From contig CP133159.1 in the NCBI GenBank assembly GCA_030913385.1, forward strand, positions 2,502,584 to 2,566,583: 64,000 bases of DNA, read 5' to 3'. Every line of letters begins with the position of its first letter. Within the stretch, counting starts at the first letter, position 1. Origin of the DNA: Cytophagaceae bacterium ABcell3 (lineage in GTDB: Bacteria > Bacteroidota > Bacteroidia > Cytophagales > Cytophagaceae). Made by a program: the position numbers and the translations under genes. Below, one piece after another: positions 6,613 through 15,274 of the stretch. The notes beneath the pieces are model-generated. The model worked only from the letters and a program-made list of their open reading frames with translations. It did not search any database and had not been told where the DNA came from.

Positions 6613-8092
6613 CCAATTCCAACAGTACCGGATAATATTCTTGTTTCATGAGCTTTGCCTTAAGCCAAGTATAAAAAGCCATGGCCTGAATATCTTCCTG
6701 TTCCTTGGGGAGCCATTCAAAGGCTTCTTCCACTTTAGCATGAATATCTGTAGATAGTGGATTTTGTATATAGTTTTTTACCAAAGTTAGGAAAACAAAC
6801 CCTCTTTTGTAAATAGGATTATCAGCCAAAGCTGCAAAACTTCGTTCTACAGAGCGTATCCTGTTTTCGCAGATGTCCAATTTGTTGAGCTCGTAGTAAA
6901 GAATTACCTCCATCAGGTTCTTTTTAAATACCCATTCAACCCCCATTTGCTTTTTATACCAGTTGTCGGAATGGTCAAAGTGGTAGAACAGGTTTAAGGT
7001 TTTTTTGTAATCCCCACGAATGAAGTGGTACATGCCAAGGTTTATAATGGTGTTGTTTGTTTCATTAGCCTGAAAACCATAATCCATCACCAGCATATCT
7101 GATAAAATTTGAATAGCTTCTTCCAGATGCCCAAGAAACATCTTGTTGGCAGCTTTCATCTGTATGACCCTGCCCCAGAAACGCTTTTTCAATGATTTTG
7201 GGCCGGCGAGCAGGGCTTGCTCCAGCATTATAAGGTGGTCAAGTGATTGGGGAAACTTCTTGTTTCTATACAATGTATGGGCCACCATGTAAAGCATTTC
7301 TATCTGATAGGAGCCATAGCTTTGGGGCGCTTCTTTTTTAAACAGGCTTTTGTAACTGGATGTCAAAAAGGGCTCAAAATTGTGAAAGGCTTTGGTCGCA
7401 ATGGTGCCGGAACGAATTATTTGCAAGAGTTTCAGGAATAGCCTAGGTTGCTGGAGGGTTTCTTGGCTAATTTGGTATTTACTTAATATTTTATTGATGA
7501 GGTACTGAAACTTTACTTCTTTCCCTGATAGTCTGTAGCGCTCCAGCTCTCTCACAATAACACTTTTTACTATAGAAAAGCGCTCATCTACATTCAGTAA
7601 TACCCGATTGCGCTCATACTTCTCAATAATCTCCTCCAGCGACACCTTTTGCTGCAAGTGTGCATAATTTAGTTCTAGCAAATAAATATCGTTGAGAATA
7701 TGAAAAGCGTCTTGTTGCAAAGCCATTTCTTCTGCCGACAGCAGGTATTTCCATCCCAGTTCATGGAGGTGTTTGTCCAACAAAAATTTGGCGGTATTCA
7801 GATTGGCTTGTATTTGCGCCGTTTCATTTTCCTGCTTTGACTGTGACTTTAGCAATATAAAGTCTGAGAGATGTCTAAACAAACGCTTTCTGATGGTGTG
7901 ATAGGCATTGCTGTTCTTAGTGTTCAGGTTTGCAATAAGTTCTTCCGTGTCCCACTTCTTTTTTTCTTTGAGAAGCTTAAACAGCAATAAGTCCTTTCTG
8001 TCTTTTTTAAATCTGGACCTTTGAATGAACCATGAAAATTCTTCGCAGTCACTTGCGTCTAATGAGTGAATTATTTCTTGCAGGTTATCCAT
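6605..8092 (-). CDS. Conserved hypothetical helical-repeat protein (495 aa)
   Basis: I do not recognise a named family. The protein has no signal peptide and is almost wholly helical. It starts MDNLQEIIHSLDASDCEEF and contains an early basic region (RSRFKKDRKDLLLFKLLKEK). Many leucine-rich helical pairs follow, resembling degenerate TPR units (for example ILNDIYLLELNYAHLQQ and TIINLGMYHFIRGDYKKTLN). A scaffold role in the cytoplasm is plausible, but nothing shows a function. A short fragment of a paralogue lies at 5866-5921. An ISAon1-family element sits only 12 bp upstream of the ATG, separating the gene from its original 5' region at 9531 and beyond. Expression may therefore be lost or driven from the IS. 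Confidence 0.75.
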   Translation of the reverse strand: MDNLQEIIHSLDASDCEEFSWFIQRSRFKKDRKDLLLFKLLKEKKKWDTEELIANLNTKNSNAYHTIRKRLFRHLSDFILLKSQSKQENETAQIQANLNTAKFLLDKHLHELGWKYLLSAEEMALQQDAFHILNDIYLLELNYAHLQQKVSLEEIIEKYERNRVLLNVDERFSIVKSVIVRELERYRLSGKEVKFQYLINKILSKYQISQETLQQPRLFLKLLQIIRSGTIATKAFHNFEPFLTSSYKSLFKKEAPQSYGSYQIEMLYMVAHTLYRNKKFPQSLDHLIMLEQALLAGPKSLKKRFWGRVIQMKAANKMFLGHLEEAIQILSDMLVMDYGFQANETNNTIINLGMYHFIRGDYKKTLNLFYHFDHSDNWYKKQMGVEWVFKKNLMEVILYYELNKLDICENRIRSVERSFAALADNPIYKRGFVFLTLVKNYIQNPLSTDIHAKVEEAFEWLPKEQEDIQAMAFYTWLKAKLMKQEYYPVLLELVN

Positions 8093-8159
8093 AGGGTAAA
8101 TTGTGGCTCACACGTAAAAGTTGGGGAGTTTTGGTTTGATTTGTTAATTTTAAGGCAAG

Positions 8160-8546
8160 ATGAAAGAAAATATTATTGCCCCTTTTTTGCCGGAAGGCAT
8201 ACTAGATTTTTTTGAAATAGAAGCTGTAATAGAGCTATGTGACCTGAACAGCAAAAGATCCTTTTATAAAATCAACCTCATTGAGCAGAACCGGCTATTA
8301 GGAAAACATAATCCTGAAGAGTACGAGTCTAAAGGTTTTTATGAACCTAAAATTGTGCAAGATTTCCCTATAAGGGGAAAAGCCGTTTATCTTGAATTTA
8401 AGCGACGAAGGTGGAGGCATAAAACATGCAAGAACAAAATAGTTTACAATGACTATTCATTTGTAGCTGAAGGCTCTAAAATCACTCAAGAGCTTTCAGA
8501 TTTTTTAAAAGGTACAGGTCGAGACCCGCGAAGATACCATTGGTAA
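8160..8546 (+). CDS. ISAon1 family transposase, N-terminal region protein
   Basis: The 128-aa product begins MKENIIAPFLPEGILDFFEI and includes YEPKIVQDFPIRGKAVYLEF and RRRWRHKTCKN. This resembles the separate DNA-binding N-terminal ORF of ISAon1-like elements, which is related to the zinc-binding N-terminus of ISL3 transposases. It ends in a frame different from that of the catalytic ORF. The downstream frame is open from 8509, just after a TTTTTTAAAA run, so frameshifting could join the two. Confidence 0.85.
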   Translation: MKENIIAPFLPEGILDFFEIEAVIELCDLNSKRSFYKINLIEQNRLLGKHNPEEYESKGFYEPKIVQDFPIRGKAVYLEFKRRRWRHKTCKNKIVYNDYSFVAEGSKITQELSDFLKGTGRDPRRYHW

Positions 8547-8577
8547 CATTGGCAGCTATTATGAGGTCAAAGGGGAT

Positions 8578-9498
8578 TTGTTGAGGAGGCACTATAAGAA
8601 GAAAAGCAGTGGGTTTAAGCAGTGGGAACAAAAAGAGCATGCAGAAGACTATTTGGTCTTTCCGGACAATATCGGAGAGCATCTCAGTATAGACGAAGTT
8701 GCACTGTCAAAAGGAGAGTTGTACACTTTTATTACCAATAAAAACGGGAGAGGCAAAAGAGGCTCTTTGGTAGCTTCTGTAAAAGGCACATTGTCGGCAA
8801 ATATCATACAAGTTCTGGAGAAAATCCCTCTGGAACAAAGGAATAAAGTAAAGGAAGTAACCCTTGACATGGCAAAAAACATGGAGTCATCCGCAAGAAC
8901 ATGTTTCCCCATGGCAAATTTGGTTACAGACCGCTTTCATGTAGTAAGGCTGGCCCTGGAGGCTCTACAACATATAAGGGTCAATCAAAGATGGGTTGAA
9001 CTGGATATGGAAAACAAGGCTATCGAAGCTGCCAAAAAGAATGGCGTTAGGTATAAAGCACCCTTATTGCCCAATGGGGACACCCCAAAGCAACTTTTGG
9101 CCCGCTGCAGGTATGTCTTTGCCAAAAAGAAAGCTGATTGGACTCAAAGCCAAGAGCAGAGAGCCAACATAGCTTTTGAAAATTATCCAGACCTCAAAAA
9201 AGCTTATGACCATGTTCTTGAGTTTAGGCTAATATATGAAAGCAACACAAAAATTTCCGCTGAAAAAAAGTTTAATGAATGGATCAATAAAACTCATGAG
9301 ATGGAAATTAAAGAATTTTTAACGGTAGCAAATACAGTAAGCAACCATATGAGCAATATTCTAAACTTCTTTGACAATAGATCTACCAATGCAAATGCGG
9401 AATCTTTTAATTCAAAAATAAAGCTCTTCAGGGCAAACTTAAGAGGCGTTGTAGATACCAGGTTTTTCTTGTTCAGGCTCTCTAAGCTTTTTGCTTAA
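8578..9498 (+). CDS. ISAon1 family transposase, catalytic region
   Basis: The 306-aa product has a DDE layout of the ISL3 type: the first Asp in LSIDEVALSKGELYT, the second in EVTLDMAKNM with TDRFHVVRLA after it, and the Glu in NANAESFNSKIK near the C-terminus. The TTG at 8578 gives the start used here. The same frame is open upstream to 8509, so a fusion with the first ORF by a +1 shift is equally possible. No internal stop is seen. Confidence 0.92.
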   Translation: MLRRHYKKKSSGFKQWEQKEHAEDYLVFPDNIGEHLSIDEVALSKGELYTFITNKNGRGKRGSLVASVKGTLSANIIQVLEKIPLEQRNKVKEVTLDMAKNMESSARTCFPMANLVTDRFHVVRLALEALQHIRVNQRWVELDMENKAIEAAKKNGVRYKAPLLPNGDTPKQLLARCRYVFAKKKADWTQSQEQRANIAFENYPDLKKAYDHVLEFRLIYESNTKISAEKKFNEWINKTHEMEIKEFLTVANTVSNHMSNILNFFDNRSTNANAESFNSKIKLFRANLRGVVDTRFFLFRLSKLFA

Positions 9499-9530
9499 AT
9501 CCCCAGAAAAATACGGTGACCCTAAATTGT

Positions 9531-9832
9531 TTGTCGATGAGGGTAAAGTGATGGATTTTAGTTATGTAGGATATACTAAGTTCATTGTTTCGTTTCCGTA
9601 CTTTGCCCTTTAAATGTTGGGTGTAAGGAAAGAGGTATAGGCGTTCCATTACCAATATTTCTCAAAAACGGAATGTTTTACTAGTTTTTAAAAGTACGTT
9701 TTAAAATTTAAAAATTCAATTTAATGTAAATAAATGCCTTTTTTTAAGTAATAAAAAAGTACGTAAAGTGAGGATTATGGATTGAAAGCTCTATCAAGAC
9801 GGCCTACTTTTGCTTCATAAACCTTTATACTT
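9531..9832. other. Intergenic region; displaced 5' region of the 495-aa gene plus a promoter
   Basis: The left part continues what was the leader of the minus-strand gene before the ISAon1 insertion. No ORF is supported. The right part carries the promoter for the gene starting at 9833. Confidence 0.6.
9782..9812 (+). promoter_or_regulatory. Bacteroidota-type promoter for the acyltransferase fusion gene
   Basis: TTG at 9782-9784 is followed after 20 bp by TACTTTTG (9805-9812), which matches the TAnnTTTG -7 box of Bacteroidota sigma factors. The start codon lies 21 bp downstream. This is a match by eye only. Confidence 0.5.
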
Positions 9833-12001
9833 ATGAAAAAGGCACGGTTCAATTTGTTTATCACCCAGTTTTATGGAGTTTTCAACGATAACCTACTCAA
9901 GAGCCTCATCTGTTTTGTGGCTGTTTATTGGCTTAGTCCCGAAAACAGGAGCATGGTTATTCCTTGCGCATCCGCATTGCTGGTACTTCCTTTTATTCTG
10001 TTTTCACCACTTGCCGGGGCATTGGCACAGCGATATCCTAAACAGCAGATCTTACAATTATGTAAACTAGCCGAATTGCCCATTATGGCCATTGCCATTA
10101 CTGGGTTCTATTTTCAAAGTTTGGCAGTTGTGATGTTTGCCTTGCTGCTTATGGCTTTACAAAGCGCAATATACTCGCCGTCCAAGTATGGGCTTATCAA
10201 AGAAATATCACAGGAGGAAGGGCTTTCGGAAACTGTAGGTATTATGGAAATGCTCTCTTTTGCAGCAGTATTGCTAGGCACCACACTGGCAGGTTTTATA
10301 GCCGATGCCAGAGAAATTCAAACCTTACTGCTAGCTACAGCACTGGCAGTACCTGCAATCATGGGCTATGTTTCCAGCACCAGGATCACCCGCTCGGAGG
10401 CGGCCAATAAAAAAGACACTTCTATAAGCCTTAACCCCTATACCTTTACCAAGTCTGCCTGGAAACAAGCAAAGAGTTTTAAAGGGGTTAATTCCAGCCT
10501 TGTCGGCTTGGGTATATTCTGGCTGGTAGCGTCCATTGTACAGATGAACCTGCTGGTACATTGTCCTGAGCGCTTAGGTTTTACCCCCACCCAGACAGGG
10601 TTCGTAACCGCGGCACTTGCCATAGGTATTGGGTTAGGATGCTTTGCTGCCGGAAGAGTTACCAAATCACGTCTTGAAATTGGAATTGTTCCTTTTGCCG
10701 GCATTGGCTTAAGTTTGGCTACCATGGCCCTTTCGTTTAACCTTTCGCCAACCTTTTTTATAGTGGTACTAATTATTGCCGCCTTTTTGGGGGGACTGTT
10801 TAAAGTGCCTCTAGATGCCTGGGTGCAGGAAAGAAGTTCTAAAGAAAAGCTCGGACAGATACTGGCGCTCAGCAACATGGTTGTTTTTATATTTTTCCTG
10901 CTTTCTGCAGCTCTCTTTGCCTTGGCACAGCCGATAATAGGCTCCAAAGGAATCTTCTTGTTAACGGGCGGAATAATGTCAGTTACTAGCTTAGTTTGTT
11001 TTATTAAATTACCTGCAGCTGTGGTAAGGTTCATACTATGGACCCTGGCGCATACTATTTATAAGTTAAGAATTTCAGGCATGGAAAACATTAGCAAAAC
11101 ACAGGGAGCCATACTGGTTTGTAACCATGTTAGCCTACTGGATTCATTGCTGGTGGTGGCCGCAGTGCCTCGTAATACCAGATTTGTCATGCACGAGAAA
11201 GTGTATCACAATCCATGGCTGCACTGGTTTTTCAAAAGTGTTAATATGATACCTGTGGGCGATAATAAGAGCAAGGAAGACCTTTGGAACTTTACCATGA
11301 AATGTAAGCAGGAACTCGATAACCAGCACATGGTATGTCTGTTTACCGAAGGCCAAATCAGCCGAAACGGGCATTTACTGGAATTCAAAAAGGGTATAGA
11401 ATACCTGATAAAAGCTTCTAAAGCCCCAGTTGTGCTGCTGCACATGGGCAATGTGGTAGGGTCGCCGCTTTCTTACCAGACAGGTACTTGTAAAACTTAT
11501 GGGTTTAATTTTAGAACTTTAAGAAGACTTGTGTATCTTAAAATTAGTGAAGCTTATCATCAACCCTTAACTTCTTTTCAGATTCGGCAGAAAATGAAAG
11601 AGCTGGAAGTATACAATTTTAAGCAATTGATAAAAGATCATAATTATGATACTGGCATGGCACTAGAGAAAGCCCATCAAATGGTGTTGTTGGGCAAGGA
11701 CAAAACAGGGCTGCTTGCAAAAAACGGTAGCGATTTGGAAAACCTGGTCGTCAGTACCCCAGACTGCACCATCAAAGATATCTCTGGCAAGCAGATTCAG
11801 CTTAATGGCTCCCAGCCGGGCAGTATAGGCAGACCTTTACCTGGGGTAGCCGTCAAAGTGGTAGACATAGACGGCAACGAACTTCCCGAAAACCAAAGCG
11901 GTATTATTTGCTACCTTGCTGCCTTCTGGGACGATGTTCACTGGAAGGCCACCGAATTGTGGGGAAGTATAGATAGGGAAGGGTTTGTGAGGTTAGGGTG
12001 A
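9833..12001 (+). CDS. MFS lysophospholipid transporter / PlsC acyltransferase fusion with acyl-CoA synthetase remnant
   Basis: The 722-aa membrane protein has three parts. Residues 1 to about 395 are an LplT-like major facilitator with many hydrophobic helices. Residues about 415-600 are a PlsC-type acyltransferase with NHVSLLD (His432, Asp437) and the second block FTEGQ (504-508). Residues about 640-722 match the C-terminal part of an AMP-binding acyl-CoA/ACP synthetase (GSIGRPLPGVAVKVVD from about 662, then LWGSIDREGFV). Full-length relatives carry a complete AMP-binding domain there and exceed 1100 aa. Here its body is missing and the protein ends right after EGFVRLG. The likely role is lysophospholipid uptake and re-acylation at the inner membrane, with acyl donor activation supplied elsewhere. 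Confidence 0.85.
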   Translation: MKKARFNLFITQFYGVFNDNLLKSLICFVAVYWLSPENRSMVIPCASALLVLPFILFSPLAGALAQRYPKQQILQLCKLAELPIMAIAITGFYFQSLAVVMFALLLMALQSAIYSPSKYGLIKEISQEEGLSETVGIMEMLSFAAVLLGTTLAGFIADAREIQTLLLATALAVPAIMGYVSSTRITRSEAANKKDTSISLNPYTFTKSAWKQAKSFKGVNSSLVGLGIFWLVASIVQMNLLVHCPERLGFTPTQTGFVTAALAIGIGLGCFAAGRVTKSRLEIGIVPFAGIGLSLATMALSFNLSPTFFIVVLIIAAFLGGLFKVPLDAWVQERSSKEKLGQILALSNMVVFIFFLLSAALFALAQPIIGSKGIFLLTGGIMSVTSLVCFIKLPAAVVRFILWTLAHTIYKLRISGMENISKTQGAILVCNHVSLLDSLLVVAAVPRNTRFVMHEKVYHNPWLHWFFKSVNMIPVGDNKSKEDLWNFTMKCKQELDNQHMVCLFTEGQISRNGHLLEFKKGIEYLIKASKAPVVLLHMGNVVGSPLSYQTGTCKTYGFNFRTLRRLVYLKISEAYHQPLTSFQIRQKMKELEVYNFKQLIKDHNYDTGMALEKAHQMVLLGKDKTGLLAKNGSDLENLVVSTPDCTIKDISGKQIQLNGSQPGSIGRPLPGVAVKVVDIDGNELPENQSGIICYLAAFWDDVHWKATELWGSIDREGFVRLG

Positions 12002-12067
12002 AGAAGTTACAAGACCTGCCGTGACATTTAAAGAAAACCTAGCGATTCACTCTAAAACAACGACAAA

Positions 12068-12820
12068 ATGCCAACATACTTACAAAACAACTGGTTTTAT
12101 ATTTTTGCGTTAACGTGTGCAGGATTGCTTTTGCTGATGGATCCAATTCCTCAAAGCAGTATGTACCATCATTTTGCTGATCAGAGAACATGCTTTTCCA
12201 TACCCCACTTTCATAATGTATGGACAAATATCCCTTTTGTGGCCATAGGGGTTTGGGGTTTATTTTCTACCAGGCTTAGCTCTTATCCTCCACTTTTACG
12301 TCAGATTAGCCAGATACTTTTTATAGGGTTTGTTTTAACAGGATTGGGTTCCGGGTATTATCATCTGGATCCGCATAACGCTACCTTGTTGTGGGACCGC
12401 TTGCCCATGACCATTATCTTTATAAGCTTTTTTAGCCTAATTTTTACCCAAGCTTATGGTTTAGAGAAAGGAAAGCCAATATTCTACTTTGGCTTACCGA
12501 TAGGTATTCTTTCGGTCATTTATTGGTACGTTACAGAAAAGGCCGGATCAGGCGACCTGCGCCCTTATGTTTTTACACAGTTTTTTCCCATGCTGGCTTT
12601 GCCTATTATACTCGTTTCTGGGAAAAGAAAACTCCAAAACATGAGACTGATTATCATTATATTGCTATGTTATGTAATAGCCAAAGTATTTGAACATTTT
12701 GACCATGAAATCATGCATGCCCTGTCTTATAGCGGCCATGCCCTTAAGCATCTTGCAGCAGCATTGGCCATGTATTTTATGTATAGGTATATTGGGAAAT
12801 CCACATACAAAGCATCCTAA
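12068..12820 (+). CDS. CREST/alkaline ceramidase-like membrane hydrolase
   Basis: The 250-aa protein has about seven hydrophobic helices. It shows the conserved features of the ceramidase (CREST) superfamily: GSGYYHLDP (Ser and His), WDRLP (Asp) and a C-terminal GHALKHLAAA with the HxxxH metal pair. Members are integral-membrane zinc hydrolases acting on lipid amides. Bacteroidota often make sphingolipids, so a sphingolipid substrate is plausible but not shown. It lies 66 bp after the acyltransferase fusion in the same direction, so the two may share a lipid-remodelling role. Confidence 0.75.
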   Translation: MPTYLQNNWFYIFALTCAGLLLLMDPIPQSSMYHHFADQRTCFSIPHFHNVWTNIPFVAIGVWGLFSTRLSSYPPLLRQISQILFIGFVLTGLGSGYYHLDPHNATLLWDRLPMTIIFISFFSLIFTQAYGLEKGKPIFYFGLPIGILSVIYWYVTEKAGSGDLRPYVFTQFFPMLALPIILVSGKRKLQNMRLIIIILLCYVIAKVFEHFDHEIMHALSYSGHALKHLAAALAMYFMYRYIGKSTYKAS

Positions 12821-12938
12821 TGGTTGACTTTGCTTGCTTTGGTTTTAACCTGATTGATGCGATAGATTTTGCTGTGAAGGAGCTTGTTGACTTATTGAAG
12901 TAAATTTGTTTGGTTTAGATAGGTTACATTATCAGATT

Positions 12939-13517
12939 ATGCTTTATACTTTCAAATTGTTTAATATACTAGCTTTGGTTAGTATTAGTTTTTTAGGTTT
13001 TTCTCAACCTCAATTAAAGTATGTAGAAGAGTATAACGAGTTGGTCAACAATTGTATTGGGTGTAGGTGTTCCATGTATGATATAGTGAAAATATTTGGC
13101 GAGCCTCGGTCGGTTAAGCAAAATGTAGAAAAGAGGGCAGAAAAGGTGATGACTTATGATGGTCGGTGGATTAGGCCAACTTTAAAAAATGTTGTTCTGC
13201 ATTATAAAGATGTAAGCTTCTATTATACAGTGTCTCCTATATTTGAGGTATCAGAAGCGGTTGCAGACACAGTTTTTGGTTTAAAGTTTATAAAGCTTAA
13301 CAAAAATAGTAGTTTGGGTACAAAACATGGCGTCTTCTTGGGTTGTGATTATGATACTGTTGTTTCCAAACTGCGACAACATCATGTGCTTTTTGAAGAG
13401 AGAGGAAAGGTGCTGTATTTAACTGGCGAGGGAATTTCTTTTTACTTTAAAAGAAATAAGTTGAACCGGATCATTCTATCTCACACTTGCTCCCAGTCAC
13501 TTTTTTTTGATGAGTGA
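12939..13517 (+). CDS. Hypothetical secreted protein with a Cys-rich motif
   Basis: The ATG at 12939 is chosen because it gives a signal peptide (MLYTFKLFNILALVSISFLG...FSQ) and a mature protein of about 170 aa. An in-frame TTG at 12906 would add 11 residues before it. The mature part contains NNCIGCRCSMYDIVKIFGEP. The Cys cluster could form a disulfide or bind a metal, and the D..KIFGEP stretch recalls small SmpA/BamE-like or DUF-type periplasmic domains, but I do not recognise the family. It stands alone. Confidence 0.65.
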   Translation: MLYTFKLFNILALVSISFLGFSQPQLKYVEEYNELVNNCIGCRCSMYDIVKIFGEPRSVKQNVEKRAEKVMTYDGRWIRPTLKNVVLHYKDVSFYYTVSPIFEVSEAVADTVFGLKFIKLNKNSSLGTKHGVFLGCDYDTVVSKLRQHHVLFEERGKVLYLTGEGISFYFKRNKLNRIILSHTCSQSLFFDE

Positions 13518-13880
13518 ATGGTTCTGCTGGCGTTTGAAAGCGGATTTCTTCCATTTTTATCATAGTTTATATTTTTCACTAACCCTTGGCCTTTGTTTAG
13601 AATATTTTTTTAGTTAGCGAATATCCGAAGTAGTAGGGATTTTTCAGACTAAATGTTCTTTAGCTAAAAGAAACGGTTAATGTCTTAGTTTAATATTAGC
13701 GTATACGCTCTCTGTAGCTTCCAGCTACAGCCCCGTACTATCCAATAAAGCTGTATTGCCAAAGGTAGCTTGCAGCTATCAAAATGTACTGTTTAGTCAC
13801 AGTGGCATACTCCAAAGTTCGCTCTTTTATATCTTATAATCCATCATAATATTTATTTTTCTACCATTATAAGTGAGAGT
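13518..13880. other. Gene-free region with REP module 4
   Basis: No ORF is supported here. The only structure is the bipartite palindromic module at 13712-13780. Confidence 0.65.
13712..13780. repeat. Bipartite REP module 4 (69 bp)
   Basis: Palindrome 1, CTGTAGC-TTCCA-GCTACAG (13712-13730), and palindrome 2, GGTAGCT-TGC-AGCTATC (13764-13780, one mismatch), stand exactly 33 bp apart. The spacer is nearly the same as in the module at 6002. Confidence 0.88.
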
Positions 13881-14843
13881 TTAGAAAGTACATACCAGCC
13901 AAAAGTAAATTGGCATGCCTATGGTAATGTTTACTGGAAATGTAACTGCCAGGGTCATAGGTAGGAACATGCCTGGGTTAGCTTTCGGTACGGCAATTTT
14001 CATCGCTGCAGGTACTGCAATATAAGAAGCACTGGCAGCAAGAATGGCAAAAACAAACCTACTCCCTATATCTTGAGTTACAAAAGCGCTCAAGAAAGCT
14101 ACTATAACGCCATTCAGTATAGGTATGATTATGGCAAAGAACATTGGAAAATACCCTGCGTTAAGAAAGGCTTTTAGACGTTTGCCACTTGCAATTCCCA
14201 TATCCAGAAGAAAAATAGCCAGAAAGCCTTTAAAAATATCTGTTGTAAAAGGTTTTATCCCTTCAGCATGTTTTTCGCTGGCTAGAAAGCCAATTGCCAA
14301 GCTTCCCAGGATCATCAAAACGCTGCCATTGGTAAATGAATGCTTAAGGGCCGAGGCTTTGTCAATGGTGTCTTCTGTATTTTTATTATAAATGGTTATC
14401 AAAATTAGGCCTGCAATGATTGCGGGCGACTCCATCAATGCCATAATGGCTACCATATGACCACGAATTTCATATTGCTGCATTTCTAGGTATCCAACAG
14501 CCGTTACAAAGGTAACAGCACTGACCGAACCATAAGCTGCGGCAATTGCGCCCGAGTCAAAAATATTGAGTTTCTGCTTTAATATAAAGAAAGTATACAA
14601 TGGAATTGCTACTGAGACCCCTACACCAAAAAACATAGACCACAAAATCTCATTTGTAAAATGTTCGTGTGATAGCTCTTGGCCACCTTTAAAGCCAATA
14701 CTAAACAACAGGTATAAAGAGATAAACTTTGACGAGTTTGCAGGGATTTTTAGATCGCTCTTTAACGAAACCGCTACAATGCCGAGTATAAAGAATAACA
14801 ACGCCGGATTGGTCAAGTTTTCGAGTAATAGTTGAATATTCAT
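13881..14843 (-). CDS. sbtA: Sodium-dependent bicarbonate transport family permease (SbtA-like)
   Basis: The 320-aa membrane protein has about ten hydrophobic helices in two repeats, starting MNIQLLLENLTNPALLFFIL. The stretches YLLFSIGFKGGQEL, YGSVSAVTFVTAVGYLE and MALMESPAIIAGL are typical of the SBT (former DUF897) family, of which cyanobacterial SbtA is the known member. The function in heterotrophs is probably bicarbonate or anion uptake coupled to Na+. No SbtB-like PII regulator is adjacent. Confidence 0.85.
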   Translation of the reverse strand: MNIQLLLENLTNPALLFFILGIVAVSLKSDLKIPANSSKFISLYLLFSIGFKGGQELSHEHFTNEILWSMFFGVGVSVAIPLYTFFILKQKLNIFDSGAIAAAYGSVSAVTFVTAVGYLEMQQYEIRGHMVAIMALMESPAIIAGLILITIYNKNTEDTIDKASALKHSFTNGSVLMILGSLAIGFLASEKHAEGIKPFTTDIFKGFLAIFLLDMGIASGKRLKAFLNAGYFPMFFAIIIPILNGVIVAFLSAFVTQDIGSRFVFAILAASASYIAVPAAMKIAVPKANPGMFLPMTLAVTFPVNITIGMPIYFWLVCTF

Positions 14844-15274
14844 TTGTTTGAATAGTTAAGAATTTCTCTCAAGTTTTTTTCGGCAAATATGTGTAGTTTT
14901 TTATATAAATTTTTATTTATATTTATAATGATTTGCATATATGTTTATTTATAATTTATTAAAGGAATCAATCATATCCTGTCTTATACAATAACTTATA
15001 TATATCAGGCTAAGAAAAGACTTGCAACAAGGGGGAGTTTTGGCTGTCCAGTGATTTGTATGATTTCTTGTCTTTAATCTAGTCAGGTTAAGAATGAGGT
15101 TTATAGCTGAATGTATATGCAGGTATTCAGGTGCTGTTTCTAAAGGCTATTTGGCACATTTTGTTAACTTTGCTTGGTTAAATACTTTTTGCCATCTATA
15201 ATTAGTTGTATATTATAATAATGTGCAAAAATGCCTTCCATGGAATTTTGGGGTTGGCAAACATTTGAAAGACT
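14844..15274. other. A+T-rich intergenic region between divergent genes
   Basis: This region presumably holds the promoters of sbtA (minus) and of the MBOAT gene (plus). I see no convincing ORF, RNA gene or repeat. Confidence 0.5.

Larger units (their letters stand above)
8105..9522 (+). mobile_element. ISAon1-family insertion sequence (1418 bp)
   Basis: An exact 8-bp duplication TAAATTGT flanks it (8097-8104 and 9523-9530). The left end GGCTCACACGTA and the right end read inward, GGTCACCGTA, followed in both by a GGGGA word, form imperfect inverted repeats. Two ORFs in different frames encode the transposase. The insertion point is directly upstream of the start codon of the 495-aa gene. 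Confidence 0.93.

Noticed and set aside
10438-11034. 198-aa minus-strand ORF inside the transporter-acyltransferase gene
   Set aside because: It is the shadow of well-conserved plus-strand transporter helices, with no family resemblance and no own start context.
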